Shown here: in pieces, positions 31,606 through 40,374 of the stretch
Numbering within the stretch: the stretch's first letter is position 1
How the letters are laid out: each line of letters opens with the position of its first letter
Source: Curtobacterium sp. MCLR17_007
Lineage (GTDB): Bacteria > Actinomycetota > Actinomycetes > Actinomycetales > Microbacteriaceae
Direction of reading: 5' to 3'
DNA: 64,000 nt
Assembly: GCF_003234655.2 (NCBI RefSeq)
Contig: NZ_CP126271.1
Location: 3,472,001 to 3,536,000, forward strand
Made by a program: the position numbers and the translations under genes
Notes under the pieces: generated by a model
What the model was told of the DNA's origin: nothing
The model's database searches: none
Seen by the model: the letters and a program-made list of their open reading frames with translations, nothing else

Positions 31606-31881
31606 CGGTCTCCTGCGGTGGTGCTCGTTCGGTGCTCCGGTGCGGTCTACGGCACGCGGAGGGGTGGCGGGCACGTCGGTGGTCCGCGAGGGGCGTGGGC
31701 GGGGAGCGCCCACGGGTGACGGCGGTGGTGACGCCCGTCACGGTCGGTCGGGACGCGGACCAGCGGGAGTGGGGACCCCGGAGGTCGACGCGTCCGGCAC
31801 GACGACGATCGTCGACGGTACGCGACGACGCTTGGCGTTCACTGTTCGTTCACCCCCGCGGGGTGCCACACGAGGGGCCCG
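31606..31881 (-). other. Spacer between response regulator and PH-like gene
   Basis: No gene is supported. CACCCC (31851-31856) and GGGGTG (31860-31865) form a short palindrome 16 nt after the response regulator stop, a possible terminator. On the minus strand GTGAAC and TACCGT lie 16 nt apart (31815-31842), a weak promoter candidate for the PH-like gene. Confidence 0.35.
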
Positions 31882-32538
31882 TCAGCGCAGGACGAGGGCG
31901 ACCGCTTCGGCGCGGGTCCGGACGCCGAGCTTCTGGAACACCTGGTTGACGTACGACTTGACCGTCGGCACCGTCAGGAACAGCTCGGCGGCGATCTCCG
32001 GGTTCGTCCGGCCCTCGGCGATCCGCTCCAGCACGTCGGCCTCGCGCGGTGTCAGGTCCGGGAAGCGCGCACGGACCGGCGCGACACCGGCGGGTGCGGC
32101 AGCGGCGGGCACCGGCTGGTCGGCGAGCTGCGCGACGAGCCGCGCCCCGACCGCGGCGTCGAAGGTCGTCTGCCCCGAGGCGACTGCCCGCACCGCGGTC
32201 GCGATCTCGACCCGGCCGGCGTCCTTCGTCAGGTACCCCCGCGCGCCGGCCCGCAGCGCGGTCATGATCGACTCGTCGTCGGCGTACGTGGTCAGCACGA
32301 GGACGGCGACGTCCGGGTGCCGCTCGGCGATGCGGGCCGTTGCGGCGGCTCCGTCGAGCACGGGCATCCGCAGGTCCATCAGCACCACGTCGGGCAGGTG
32401 CTCGTCCACCGCGGCGACCGCCTGGTCCCCGTCCGCGGCCTCGCCGACGACCTCGAGGTCGGGGACCAGGGACAGCACCGTCACCAGGCCGTCGCGCACG
32501 ATCGCCTGGTCGTCGACCACGAGGACCCGGATGCTCAT
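31882..32538 (-). CDS. LuxR/NarL-family response regulator
   Basis: The protein is 218 aa: an N-terminal receiver domain with phospho-acceptor Asp55 (VVLMDLRMP), acidic D9/D10, the conserved T of VLTTYAD and the K of LTKDAG, and a C-terminal LuxR-type helix-turn-helix (LTPREADVLERIAEGRTNPEIAAEL, VPTVKSYVNQVFQKLG). Its ATG overlaps the kinase stop as ATGA, so kinase and regulator are translationally coupled. Pairs of this NarL/DesR type in actinobacteria often sense membrane or envelope stress. The target genes are unknown. Confidence 0.93.
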   Translation of the reverse strand: MSIRVLVVDDQAIVRDGLVTVLSLVPDLEVVGEAADGDQAVAAVDEHLPDVVLMDLRMPVLDGAAATARIAERHPDVAVLVLTTYADDESIMTALRAGARGYLTKDAGRVEIATAVRAVASGQTTFDAAVGARLVAQLADQPVPAAAAPAGVAPVRARFPDLTPREADVLERIAEGRTNPEIAAELFLTVPTVKSYVNQVFQKLGVRTRAEAVALVLR

Positions 32539-33731
32539 GCGCCGTCGCCGTCCACGGGGGCGCTCGCGACCGGCAGGTGCATCGCCACGACGAACTCGTC
32601 CTCGCAGCGGGACGCCTCGACGGACGCGCCGCCGTCGAGTTCGGCGAACCGCTCGCGCATGCCGAGCAGCCCGTGGCCACCGGCGGCGAGCGGGTTCGCG
32701 ACGACCACCGCGACGGCGTCGCCGTCGCGGGTGACGGACAGGGACACGGGGCGGCCGGGCGCGTGCCTGCGGGCGTTGCTGAGGGCCTCCCGGGTGGCTG
32801 CGACCACGGCGGACCGGTGGGCGTCGTCCAGGTCGGGGAGCGCCAGGTCGCCCTGGACGTGCACGGCACCGCCGAACGACCGGTGCGCGTCGACGAGCGC
32901 GGACAGGTCGGGACGGGAGGACCGGCTCGGCTCCGGCGCGGCCGCTGCGGCGGTCGGGACGGCCGGCCCGGTGTCGCCAGTCTCGTCACGCAGCGCGTGG
33001 ACGGCCCGACGGGCCTCGGCCAGGCCGTCGACGGCGAGTGTCCGGGCGTCCGCGGCACGCCGCGTCGCCTCGTCGACGCGACCCGCCTCGAGGAGCGCCT
33101 CGACCGCGTCGAGCTGCAGCACCAGGCCGCCGAGCGAGTGCGCGAGGACGTCGTGGACGTCCCGCGCCGCCCGTGACCGGTCCGCCAGCAGGGCCGTCCG
33201 CTGCCGGTCCTGTTCGGCCTGCCGCGCCTGCTCCTCGGCCAGACGGAACTGCCGGCGGTTGACCCCGATCAGGACGCCCAGGGCGAGCCCACCTGCGCTG
33301 CCGAGGACGAAGGTGGCCGAGGTGCCCGCGACGTCCGCGCCGACGGCGATCACCACGAGTGCGACCAGCGCAGCGACCGCACCCAGCCAGGCCGGGAACC
33401 GCTGCCCGGCCTGCAGCGCGACGATCCCGATGATGACGGGCACGAGCATCAGGGCGTCGGTGGGGACGACGACCAGCGCGCCGGCGAGCACCATCGCCGA
33501 CGCCGTCCAGACGACCGTGGCGGGCGTCCGCACGAACTCGCGCAGGGCCCAGGCGGCGAGCGCCACGCCCCCGACGACCCAGACCCAGGCGGCCTGCTCG
33601 AGCGCGAGCCCGTTCTTGACGAACCAGAACGTGACCGCGACGACGCCGACGGCGCTGAGCCCCCACCCGAGACGCGACCGCGGCCGGCCTCCGGGGAGGT
33701 CGGCCGGTCCGTCGCCGGAGAGCAGGGTCAC
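32535..33731 (-). CDS. Membrane sensor histidine kinase (HisKA_3 type)
   Basis: The protein is 398 aa from the GTG at 33731, which overlaps the upstream gene as GTGA. Five or so membrane helices span 22-155 with no sizeable external domain, so it probably senses something within the membrane. The dimerisation/phospho-acceptor motif is RDVHDVLAHSLGG with His193. The HATPase end shows REALSNARRHAPG and a glycine-rich GGHGLLGMRERF box. It is encoded between a small membrane protein and its response regulator, forming a three-gene unit. Much longer frames extend upstream and are not coding. Confidence 0.92.
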   Translation of the reverse strand: MTLLSGDGPADLPGGRPRSRLGWGLSAVGVVAVTFWFVKNGLALEQAAWVWVVGGVALAAWALREFVRTPATVVWTASAMVLAGALVVVPTDALMLVPVIIGIVALQAGQRFPAWLGAVAALVALVVIAVGADVAGTSATFVLGSAGGLALGVLIGVNRRQFRLAEEQARQAEQDRQRTALLADRSRAARDVHDVLAHSLGGLVLQLDAVEALLEAGRVDEATRRAADARTLAVDGLAEARRAVHALRDETGDTGPAVPTAAAAAPEPSRSSRPDLSALVDAHRSFGGAVHVQGDLALPDLDDAHRSAVVAATREALSNARRHAPGRPVSLSVTRDGDAVAVVVANPLAAGGHGLLGMRERFAELDGGASVEASRCEDEFVVAMHLPVASAPVDGDGA

Positions 33732-34228
33732 CGGACCATCATGCCGCGGGTGCGTCCCGGGATGCGCTGGTCGAGCACCAGGGCGCGGGCGGCGCGGTTG
33801 ATCGCGAGCATGAGCAGGATCGCGCCCGTCGAGGTGAGCAGGTGGGCGCCCATCTGCCCGCCGAGCACGTCGAGACCGACACGGACGGCGATGAGCACGA
33901 ACCAGAGCGCTGCGCCGAGTCCACCGGTGCGCGACTGCAGCGTGCGCCCCTTGTCGTCCGGCGCTCCGGCCGTGCGGAAGGTCGTGATGCGGCCCATCGT
34001 CAGGCCGATGCCGATCGAGATGAGCGCCTCGATGCCCAGGAAGACGATGTCGGTCGTGCTGATGGTCGCCTTCGTCTGCGCCAGGACGACGACGCCGACG
34101 ACGGCCATGACGAGCGGCATGCGCCAGATGCGCGCCGGGTCGAGGTACTGCCAGGTCGCCTGGCGGTACGCGAGGAACCCGACGAGGGCGAGCCCGATGA
34201 CGATGTTCGCGAGGAGCTGGACGGACAT
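33728..34228 (-). CDS. Multi-helix membrane protein, DUF1453/CcdC-like
   Basis: The protein is 166 aa with about five membrane helices (4-22, 36-52, 61-80, 106-125, 130-147) and the order MSVQLLANIVIGLALVGFLAYRQ ... LDPARIWRMPLVMAVVGVV ... GQMGAHLLTSTGAILLMLAINRAARALVLDQRI. The layout resembles the DUF1453/CcdC group, but identification by eye is tentative. It is the first gene of the three-gene unit with the histidine kinase, with a 4-nt overlap, so it may be an accessory sensor or a target of the system. Confidence 0.6.
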   Translation of the reverse strand: MSVQLLANIVIGLALVGFLAYRQATWQYLDPARIWRMPLVMAVVGVVVLAQTKATISTTDIVFLGIEALISIGIGLTMGRITTFRTAGAPDDKGRTLQSRTGGLGAALWFVLIAVRVGLDVLGGQMGAHLLTSTGAILLMLAINRAARALVLDQRIPGRTRGMMVR

Positions 34229-34349
34229 GGTGTGCCTTCCTGGAGCAGATCGGGGCGGTCCCGATCCGGTGATCCCATGCTCGTGCGGCGTCGCCCGCGG
34301 CCCCACCACCCAGGGGTGGTGACCCGGGTGGGGATCGCGGTGGTGTTCG

Positions 34350-35201
34350 ATGGACCCCATGGCTGACGCGTTCGACGGGTTCAAGCTCGGCACCGGGTTC
34401 GCGGTGATCGAGCCGGACCGACACCGACCGGGGTCCTTCACCCTCGTGGTCGACGGCACCCCGCAGTCGCACGTCGACCTCGAGGACCCGACACACCTGG
34501 CGTTCGAGTACATCCGGCGGATCGGGCACGCGATCGACCTGCTGCCCGACGGTCCCGTCACGGCGCTGCACCTCGGCGCCGGGGCCCTGACGCTCCCCCG
34601 CTACGTCGCGGTCACCCGTCCGGGTTCGCGGCAGCAGGTGATCGAGCTCGAGCGGGACCTGGTCGACCAGGTGCGCGACGTGCTGCCCTTCCCCCGGGGT
34701 GCGTCGATCCGTGTGCGGTACGGCGACGCCCGCGAGGTCCTGTCGAAACTGCCGGCCGGGCTGCGCGGCACGGTGGACCTGGCCGTCGTCGACGTGTTCG
34801 CCGGCGCACGGACTCCCGCGCACGTGACGAGCGTCGAGTTCCACCGCGAGGTCGCGGCCTTCCTGTCGCCGACCGGCATCGTCGCGATGAACGTGGCCGA
34901 CGGCGCCGGGCTGGCGTTCGCCCGAGGCCAGGCGGCGACGCTGCAGTCGGTGCTCCCCTCGGTGGTGGCCGTCGCGGACACCGGGATGCTGAAGGGCCGG
35001 CGCTTCGGCAACATCGTGCTGCTCGGGTCCCCGTCCGACCTGCCCGTGGCCGACATGCCGCGGCGGTACTCCTCGGACCCGATGCCGGCGAAGGTCGTGC
35101 ACGGCGCCGAGCTGCGGGCGTTCATCGCCGGGGCGCCCGTCGTCACCGACGCCACCGCGATCGGGTCGCCCGAGCCGAACCGGTCCGTCTTCGGCGCCTG
35201 A
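34350..35201 (+). CDS. Spermidine synthase-like aminopropyltransferase/methyltransferase-fold protein
   Basis: This 283-aa protein has the Rossmann fold of the polyamine synthase family: the glycine loop ALHLGAGALTLPRYVA (LGAGAL at 75-80), an acidic residue after it (VIELERDLVDQVRD), and the catalytic region VDLAVVDVFAGARTPAHVTSVEF. Family members transfer aminopropyl groups from decarboxylated SAM, but many stand-alone actinobacterial forms have no tested substrate. No SAM decarboxylase gene is nearby. The annotated start is ATG at 34350; a second ATG three codons later is as likely. It is divergent from the kinase operon (121-nt gap). Confidence 0.75.
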   Translation: MDPMADAFDGFKLGTGFAVIEPDRHRPGSFTLVVDGTPQSHVDLEDPTHLAFEYIRRIGHAIDLLPDGPVTALHLGAGALTLPRYVAVTRPGSRQQVIELERDLVDQVRDVLPFPRGASIRVRYGDAREVLSKLPAGLRGTVDLAVVDVFAGARTPAHVTSVEFHREVAAFLSPTGIVAMNVADGAGLAFARGQAATLQSVLPSVVAVADTGMLKGRRFGNIVLLGSPSDLPVADMPRRYSSDPMPAKVVHGAELRAFIAGAPVVTDATAIGSPEPNRSVFGA

Positions 35202-35316
35202 CCACGGCGTCGTCCGCTTGGCGCGGTCGCCCTTCCCGGGCACCGTGCGGGTCGCGCTGCCAGGATGGGCTGCGAACGAGCGCGCAACCGTGCGACCGAG
35301 CCGAGACGGGGAAGTC

Positions 35317-36057
35317 ATGACGAACGACGACCGGAACCACGACGACCGGACGGCCGACGGCCAGACCCCGAGCTGGGGGCAGCCGCAGGGCGACACCCCC
35401 CGGTACGGCGAGCGCATCACGCCGGCATCGGCTCCGCAGTACGGCGAGTCGGCCCCGCAGCACGGTGAACAGCCCCGCTGGGGTGAGCAGGCGCCCACAG
35501 AGCAGCAGTACGGGCAGCAGCAGTACGGCCAGCAGCCCCCGCAGTACGGGCAGCAGCAGCAGTACGGCCAGCAGCCCGACCAGTACGCGCAGCAGCAGTA
35601 CGGCCAGCAGCACCACGGCGCGGGTGCCCCGGCCTGGCAGGCGCACGACGAGCAGAAGCCCAAGAAGAAGACCGTCGGTCGCATCGCCCTGCTCGTCGCG
35701 GTCATCGCGCTCGTCGTCGGGATCGTCGGCGGGTTCGTCCTGGGGAACGTCCTCGGGTCGAGCGGTGCGATGCGCGGTGTGCTCGACGGCAGCACGACCG
35801 GCGCCGACCCCCAGCAGCTGAGCCGCGACCTGGCCAACGACCCCGGGGTGCGGGGGCAGCTGACGCTCGGTTCCGTCCTGATGGGCGCGGGCACGCTCTT
35901 CGGACTGTGGGCGATCGTGCAGGGCATCGTCGCCGTCGCCACGAAGCGCGGCCGTGGGTGGGGCGTGTTCGCGATCATCCTGGCCGTCGTCGCGGCGATC
36001 GTCGCGTTCTCGGTGTACATCGGTGTCGCCGTCGCGATGTCCGGTGCCGCGTCCTGA
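35317..36057 (+). CDS. Q/Y-rich low-complexity membrane protein
   Basis: The protein is 246 aa from the ATG at 35317 (GGGGAAG upstream). Residues 63-98 are almost only Gln, Tyr, Gly and Pro, in repeated YGQQ units that resemble prion-like disordered tracts. A KPKKK patch and a membrane helix (about 122-144) follow, then a polar stretch (LDGSTTGADPQQLSRDL) and two more helices (about 165-210 and 217-240). Many Gram-positive DUF4190-like proteins have this order of disordered N-terminus and paired helices. A cytoplasmic Q/Y tail could drive clustering at the membrane. Function is unknown. Confidence 0.65.
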   Translation: MTNDDRNHDDRTADGQTPSWGQPQGDTPRYGERITPASAPQYGESAPQHGEQPRWGEQAPTEQQYGQQQYGQQPPQYGQQQQYGQQPDQYAQQQYGQQHHGAGAPAWQAHDEQKPKKKTVGRIALLVAVIALVVGIVGGFVLGNVLGSSGAMRGVLDGSTTGADPQQLSRDLANDPGVRGQLTLGSVLMGAGTLFGLWAIVQGIVAVATKRGRGWGVFAIILAVVAAIVAFSVYIGVAVAMSGAAS

Positions 36058-36139
36058 CCGCACCACTCCTGCGCGGACCGGAGATGACCGGCGTGTGGCA
36101 CCGCTCCCTCCCGGCCGAGCGCGGATACCCTCGACCCTG

Positions 36140-37024
36140 ATGTCCCTGCCGCCCGACGACCGCCAGCTCCCCGACCGCGACGACCGCGCCCGGGAGCCCC
36201 GCCATGCCGCCCCGGGTTGGACGAGCGCCACCCCCGGCAGCGCCTTCGCACCGATCAGCCTGCGGCCCGCCGTGGACGTGCAGGCGATCCAGGACCGCCT
36301 GCGCGACCTGGGCCACAGCCGCTCGACCGAAGCCCTCGCTGAGCGCGCCGAGCTGCTCCGGCTCCTCGGCCGCCTCGACGAGGCCCTGGTCGTGGCGGAA
36401 GAGGTCTTCCGGCTGACCATGTTCACCGGCGAGCGCGCGGACAAGGTCGCCGCCCGCATCCGCCGCGCCCACGTCCTGCACGACCTCGGCCGGTACGAAC
36501 GTGCCGCCACCGAGTCCGCCCTGGCGCGTGACACCGCGACGACCGAGGAGTGGCCCGAGCTCGAGGGCGCTGCGGCGGAGATCGAGGGCTGGTCCCTGTT
36601 CGAGCTGAACCGCTTCGACGAGGCCCGCCAGGCCCTGGGCCGCTCGTACGACGCGTTCCGTGCCGCCGGTGCCCCCGCCGAACGGACCGAGGCCCTGCGT
36701 TCCGCCGTCGAGGCAGCGATGCGCGCATCGATCGCCCGTCCCCCCGTCGAGCCCGAGCGACCCCGCCCCGACGGAGCCCGGACCGAGGCACCCCGGACCG
36801 GGACCGCCGGGACCGACCACGACGGCTCCGACCGGCCCCGGACCGCCCGCGAGGCCGCGATGCGCCGCGCGACCGACCCGGAGACGCGCGTCGCCGAACC
36901 CGTCAAGGAGATCCCGCCGGTCCGCCGACGTGTCCTCGGAGCCCCCGATGCCGCCCGCACCGAGGCCGACACCCTGTGGGGCAAGCTGACCGACCGACGA
37001 CGTCCCGCCGACCGCGACCAGTGA
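36140..37024 (+). CDS. TPR-like helical protein
   Basis: The protein is 294 aa. Residues about 50-190 form tandem helical hairpins with the spacing of tetratricopeptide repeats (LRDLGHSRSTEALAERAELLRLLGRLDEALVVAEEVF, VLHDLGRYERAATESALA, FELNRFDEARQALGRSYDAFRAAG). The rest is charged, Pro/Arg/Asp-rich and disordered. TACCCT at 36126-36131 ends 8 nt before the ATG, so the mRNA is probably leaderless. Its stop overlaps the start of the SprT-like gene, implying joint expression. A scaffold role is inferred from the repeats. Confidence 0.75.
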   Translation: MSLPPDDRQLPDRDDRAREPRHAAPGWTSATPGSAFAPISLRPAVDVQAIQDRLRDLGHSRSTEALAERAELLRLLGRLDEALVVAEEVFRLTMFTGERADKVAARIRRAHVLHDLGRYERAATESALARDTATTEEWPELEGAAAEIEGWSLFELNRFDEARQALGRSYDAFRAAGAPAERTEALRSAVEAAMRASIARPPVEPERPRPDGARTEAPRTGTAGTDHDGSDRPRTAREAAMRRATDPETRVAEPVKEIPPVRRRVLGAPDAARTEADTLWGKLTDRRRPADRDQ

Positions 37025-37494
37025 CCGCGCTCGACCTCGTCCGGGCACGGGCCGACGAGCTCATGGGCGCACACCTCGGTCACGGCACGTGGACGTTCGC
37101 CTTCGACCATGCCAAGACCCGCGCCGGGCAGTGCGACTTCGCCAAGCGCCGGATCACGGTGAGTCGCCACCTGGCCGCACGGTTCTCGGACGCGGACGTC
37201 GACCAGGTGCTGCTGCACGAGATCGCGCACGCGCTCAGCGGTGCCCGCGCCGGACACGGACCGTCCTGGCGCCGCACCGCCGCCGCGATCGGGTACACCG
37301 GCTCGCGGCTGCACGACGGACCCATCGCCAGCGAGCTCGCGCCGTGGGTCGGCACCTGCCCCGCCGGGCACGAGCACTTCCGGTACCGCACGCCCACCCG
37401 GCCGCTGGCGTGCGCGCGGTGCTCCCGCCGGTTCGACGAGCGGAACCGCATCACGTGGCGTCGTCGGGACGCGCGGACCATGGCGAGCGTCTGA
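37021..37494 (+). CDS. SprT-like zinc metalloprotease
   Basis: The protein is 157 aa from the GTG at 37021, overlapping the previous stop as GTGA. The zincin motif HEIAHALSGARAGHG gives two zinc ligands (H66, H70), the catalytic Glu67 and a third ligand His79. A zinc ribbon lies at the C-terminus (CPAGHEHF ... CARC). Related eukaryotic SPRTN cuts DNA-protein crosslinks; bacterial SprT-like proteins are largely uncharacterised. The active site is intact. Confidence 0.85.
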   Translation: MTALDLVRARADELMGAHLGHGTWTFAFDHAKTRAGQCDFAKRRITVSRHLAARFSDADVDQVLLHEIAHALSGARAGHGPSWRRTAAAIGYTGSRLHDGPIASELAPWVGTCPAGHEHFRYRTPTRPLACARCSRRFDERNRITWRRRDARTMASV

Positions 37495-37536
37495 CCCGTC
37501 CGGCACGGCGCGTCGCGCAGCGGTTAGCCTTGCCCG

Positions 37537-38232
37537 ATGCAGACGGGGCAGCACATCCGCACGGACTCGGGGTCGTCGTGGTTCTTCGACGCCGGACGGA
37601 TCGCCCTCGACTTCGCGCACACGGGCGGCTTCGCCGACGATCCCGACGGCCGTCGCCCGCGCGCCCAGCTCGGGGAGCTCCTGATGACGCCGGCCGACCT
37701 CGACGAGTGGTTGACCGACCACACCGAGCCGATCGACGTCGGCGCCAGTGCCCGCGAACTGCAGGACGCCCGTGCGCTCCGCGCCGCGATCGGCCGACTC
37801 GCGGCAGCGGCGGCACCCGCCCCGGCGTCGTCGGCGGCCGAGCGCAACGCGGTCGCGGCGGGCCTGCGGGCCGGGACCGGCCGCACGCGCCCCGCGCCCG
37901 ATGACATCGACACGGTCAACCTGTTCGCCGCCCTGCCGGACGTGCCCCCGAGCCTCCCGGGTGGACGTCGCCGGGCCGGAGCCAACCGGGTCCGGCTCGC
38001 ACAGGCGCTGTCGAGCCTGGCTCGCGATGCCGTCGCCCTGTTCACCGAGGTCGGCTTCGACGACGTCGAGGCCGACGGCCGACCCGCCCGGCTGAGCCGG
38101 TGCTCGGCGCCGGACTGCGGACTCGTGTTCTACGACTCCTCGCGCGGCGGGACGCGTCGATGGTGCGCGATGCAGCGGTGCGGCAACCGCGCCAAGGTGC
38201 GGGCGCACCGGGCACGCCGGGCCGCCGCCTGA
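37537..38232 (+). CDS. CGNR zinc-finger regulator
   Basis: The protein is 231 aa. An N-terminal ABATE-like domain (FFDAGRIALDFAHTGG) is followed by the C-terminal CGNR zinc finger C-APDC-GLVFYD ... RRWCAMQRCGNRAKVRAHRAR, in which four Cys bind zinc and the basic helix binds DNA. These are stress-linked transcription factors of unknown targets. TAGCCT (37525-37530) ends six nucleotides before the ATG, so it is probably transcribed without a leader. It ends 7 nt from the stop of the convergent lipoprotein gene, with no room for a terminator. Confidence 0.85.
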   Translation: MQTGQHIRTDSGSSWFFDAGRIALDFAHTGGFADDPDGRRPRAQLGELLMTPADLDEWLTDHTEPIDVGASARELQDARALRAAIGRLAAAAAPAPASSAAERNAVAAGLRAGTGRTRPAPDDIDTVNLFAALPDVPPSLPGGRRRAGANRVRLAQALSSLARDAVALFTEVGFDDVEADGRPARLSRCSAPDCGLVFYDSSRGGTRRWCAMQRCGNRAKVRAHRARRAAA

Positions 38233-38239
38233 GGCGTCC

Positions 38240-38809
38240 CTACGAGTCCGACGCGCGCCAGGTGATCGTCGCGTTGCCCGCCGGACCCTCGTCCACCGGG
38301 GCGGCACGCAGATAACTGACGGCGTCGACGGTGCTGCCCTCCGGCGCGAGGAGCACGGCGCAGACGTCGGCCGTGCCGTCGGCGGTGAGTGCCGCCGCGA
38401 TCGCCGTCCGGTCGAAGGGGCACGCGTCCCGCAGCACCGCGTTGCGGTCCGACGCCGCGAGCTCCGGTCCGGCCTGCAGCCGGTCGTCCGCACGGAGCCC
38501 CCAGGCGTCGTTGGCGAGGTCGCCCACGGCATCGGGGTCGAACGCGCCGCGGACCCGCTCGACCGTGAAGTGCGCCAGGTAGGCGTCGTCGCCACGCGCG
38601 CGCAGGCCGAACTGGTCGAGTGCGTCGTCGGTCACCCGCTCGACCTCGGTCGCGGTGATGGCGAGCTGCCCGTGGAAGGCCGAGCCGTTGAGGCTCGTGG
38701 TGACGCTCTCGCCCATCTCGTGGCCGCCCTGCGCGCACCCGCTCAGCGCCAGCACGGCGGCGGCCGCCAGCACGGTCGCCGTGGTCAGTCGTCCTCTGGT
38801 CCCCTGCAT
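38240..38809 (-). CDS. Lipoprotein of unknown function
   Basis: The protein is 189 aa. A signal peptide ends in the lipobox ALSGC (Cys25), so it should be anchored to the outer face of the membrane. The mature part contains acidic and Ala-rich stretches, two Cys (ACPF and DVCAVLL) and no recognised catalytic motif. The ATG at 38809 is chosen because it gives a normal signal peptide; a longer frame upstream has none. No function can be assigned. Confidence 0.7.
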   Translation of the reverse strand: MQGTRGRLTTATVLAAAAVLALSGCAQGGHEMGESVTTSLNGSAFHGQLAITATEVERVTDDALDQFGLRARGDDAYLAHFTVERVRGAFDPDAVGDLANDAWGLRADDRLQAGPELAASDRNAVLRDACPFDRTAIAAALTADGTADVCAVLLAPEGSTVDAVSYLRAAPVDEGPAGNATITWRASDS

Positions 38810-38904
38810 GGTCGCCACGGTACGGACCCGGGAGGCCCGGGGCACGTCGACGACGGATCCCCGCCCCGGACGCACTGCAGTTCGCGCACTTGCCGAACTC
38901 TTGT

Positions 38905-38919
38905 TTTCGGTACGCCGAA
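38905..38919 (+). promoter_or_regulatory. Inverted repeat, candidate metal-regulator operator
   Basis: TTCGG (38906-38910) and CCGAA (38915-38919) flank TACG just upstream of the Nramp start, within the presumed promoter. Mn-responsive DtxR/MntR-type repressors bind short inverted repeats at Nramp promoters, so this is a natural operator candidate. The regulator is not in the window. Confidence 0.45.
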
Positions 38920-38940
38920 TCCTCTGGCATGCTGGGCGTC

Positions 38941-40194
38941 GTGACCGACACCGCCGCCCCACGCGTGGCTCCCCCGTCCGCCCCGCGGCGGCGGGGGGCG
39001 GGGCTGACGCTGCTCGGGCCGGCGTTCGTCGCGGCGATCGCCTACGTCGACCCCGGCAACGTCGCCGCGAACCTGACCGCGGGGGCGAAGTACGGCTACC
39101 TGCTGCTCTGGGTCCTGGTCGCGGCGAACGCGAGCGCCGTCGTCGTGCAGTACCTGTCCGCCAAGCTCGGGGTCGTGACGGGCAAGTCGCTGCCCGAGCT
39201 GCTCGGCATGCGGATGCGGCGCGCACCCCGGCTGCTGTTCTGGGCGCAGGCCGAGGTCGTGGCCGCGGCGACCGACATCGCCGAGGTGATCGGCGGCGCG
39301 CTGGCCCTGCACCTGCTGTTCGGGCTGCCCCTGGTCGTCGGCGGGGTCATCACGGGCGTGGTCTCGATGGCGATCCTGGTGCTGCAGAGCCGGCGGGGCG
39401 CACGCACCTTCGAGGTCGTCGTCACGGCGATGCTCGTGGTCCTGACGATCGGGTTCTGCGCCGGCCTGCTGTTCGCCCAGGTCTCCCCCGGCGAGCTCGT
39501 GTCCGGCCTGGTGCCGCGCTTCGAGGGCTCCGAGTCGGTGCTGCTCGCGGCGTCGATGCTCGGCGCGACGGTGATGCCGCACGCCGTGTACCTGCACTCG
39601 GCCCTCGCCCGCGACCGGCACGGCGACACCCCCGCCGGTCCCGAACGACGCCGCGTGCTCCACATGACGCGCTGGGACGTCGCCCTCGCGCTCATCGTCG
39701 CCGGCGGCGTGAACGTCTGCATGCTCGTGCTCGCCGCGGCGACGCTGCCCGGCGTCCCGGGCACGGACTCCATCCCGGGCGCACAGGCCGCGATCGCCAC
39801 GCACGTGGGGCCCGTCGTCGGCGTGCTGTTCGCCGTCGGGCTGCTGGCGTCCGGGCTGGCCTCGACCTCGGTCGGCTGCATGGCCGGCGCCGAGATCATG
39901 CACGGACTGCTGCACGTGCGGGTGCCGCTGCTCGCACGGCGCCTGGTGACGCTCGTGCCGGCGATCGTGCTGCTCGCGCTGGACGCCGACGCGACGATGC
40001 TGCTCGTGGTGAGCCAGGTCGTGCTGAGCTTCGGGATCGCCTTCGCGATCGTCCCGCTGGTGACCTACACCTCACGGCGCAGCGTGATGGGCTCGGACGT
40101 CAACGCGGTGCCCACACGGGTGGTCGCGTGGGTGATCGCCGCGGTCATCGTCGCGCTGAACGTGGCCCTGGTGGTGCTGACGCTCGGCGGCTGA
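38941..40194 (+). CDS. mntH: Nramp-family divalent metal transporter
   Basis: The protein is 417 aa with 11 predicted membrane helices. The helix-1 metal-binding motif DPGN (37-40, VDPGNVAANL) and the helix-6 motif in ATVMPHAVYLHSAL are intact, so it should import Mn2+ (or Fe2+) with protons. Three starts are possible: TTG 38890, ATG 38929 and GTG 38941. The GTG is preferred because CATGCT ends 7 nt before it, a leaderless arrangement. The upstream inverted repeat fits manganese-dependent repression. It converges with the DUF427 gene across a repeat block and a hairpin. Confidence 0.9.
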   Translation: MTDTAAPRVAPPSAPRRRGAGLTLLGPAFVAAIAYVDPGNVAANLTAGAKYGYLLLWVLVAANASAVVVQYLSAKLGVVTGKSLPELLGMRMRRAPRLLFWAQAEVVAAATDIAEVIGGALALHLLFGLPLVVGGVITGVVSMAILVLQSRRGARTFEVVVTAMLVVLTIGFCAGLLFAQVSPGELVSGLVPRFEGSESVLLAASMLGATVMPHAVYLHSALARDRHGDTPAGPERRRVLHMTRWDVALALIVAGGVNVCMLVLAAATLPGVPGTDSIPGAQAAIATHVGPVVGVLFAVGLLASGLASTSVGCMAGAEIMHGLLHVRVPLLARRLVTLVPAIVLLALDADATMLLVVSQVVLSFGIAFAIVPLVTYTSRRSVMGSDVNAVPTRVVAWVIAAVIVALNVALVVLTLGG

Positions 40195-40235
40195 CCGGCG
40201 CCGCGGGCGGGCGGCGGGCGGGCGGCGGGCGCCCG

Positions 40236-40299
40236 GCGGGCGGCTGCGCCAGCGGGCGGCTGCGCCAGCGGGCGGCTGCGCCAGCGGGCGGCTGCGCCG
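40236..40299. repeat. Four tandem 16-bp repeats
   Basis: Four head-to-tail copies of GCGGGCGGCTGCGCCA (the last ends in G) lie in the convergent gap after mntH. Simple GGGCGGC runs precede them from 40201. They are followed closely by a long hairpin. No coding role is apparent. Confidence 0.9.
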
Positions 40300-40314
40300 G
40301 CGCGGAGTGGCGTG

Positions 40315-40374
40315 GCACAACGGAAACCGGTCCGCACCACGCGATTGCGTGGTGCGGACCGGTTGGTGTTGTGC
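40315..40374. terminator. Long hairpin of the GCACAACGG family (copy A)
   Basis: Two 28-nt arms (40315-40342 and 40347-40374) pair at 25 of 28 positions around GATT. The outer arm GCACAACGGAAACCGG is shared with a 60-nt palindrome at 47319-47378, and both lie between convergent genes, so a bidirectional terminator role is likely. Confidence 0.7.

Noticed and set aside
35954..36139. Longer start for the TPR-like protein
   Set aside because: The extension overlaps the preceding Q/Y-rich gene in another frame, and a TANNNT box just before 36140 supports the shorter start.
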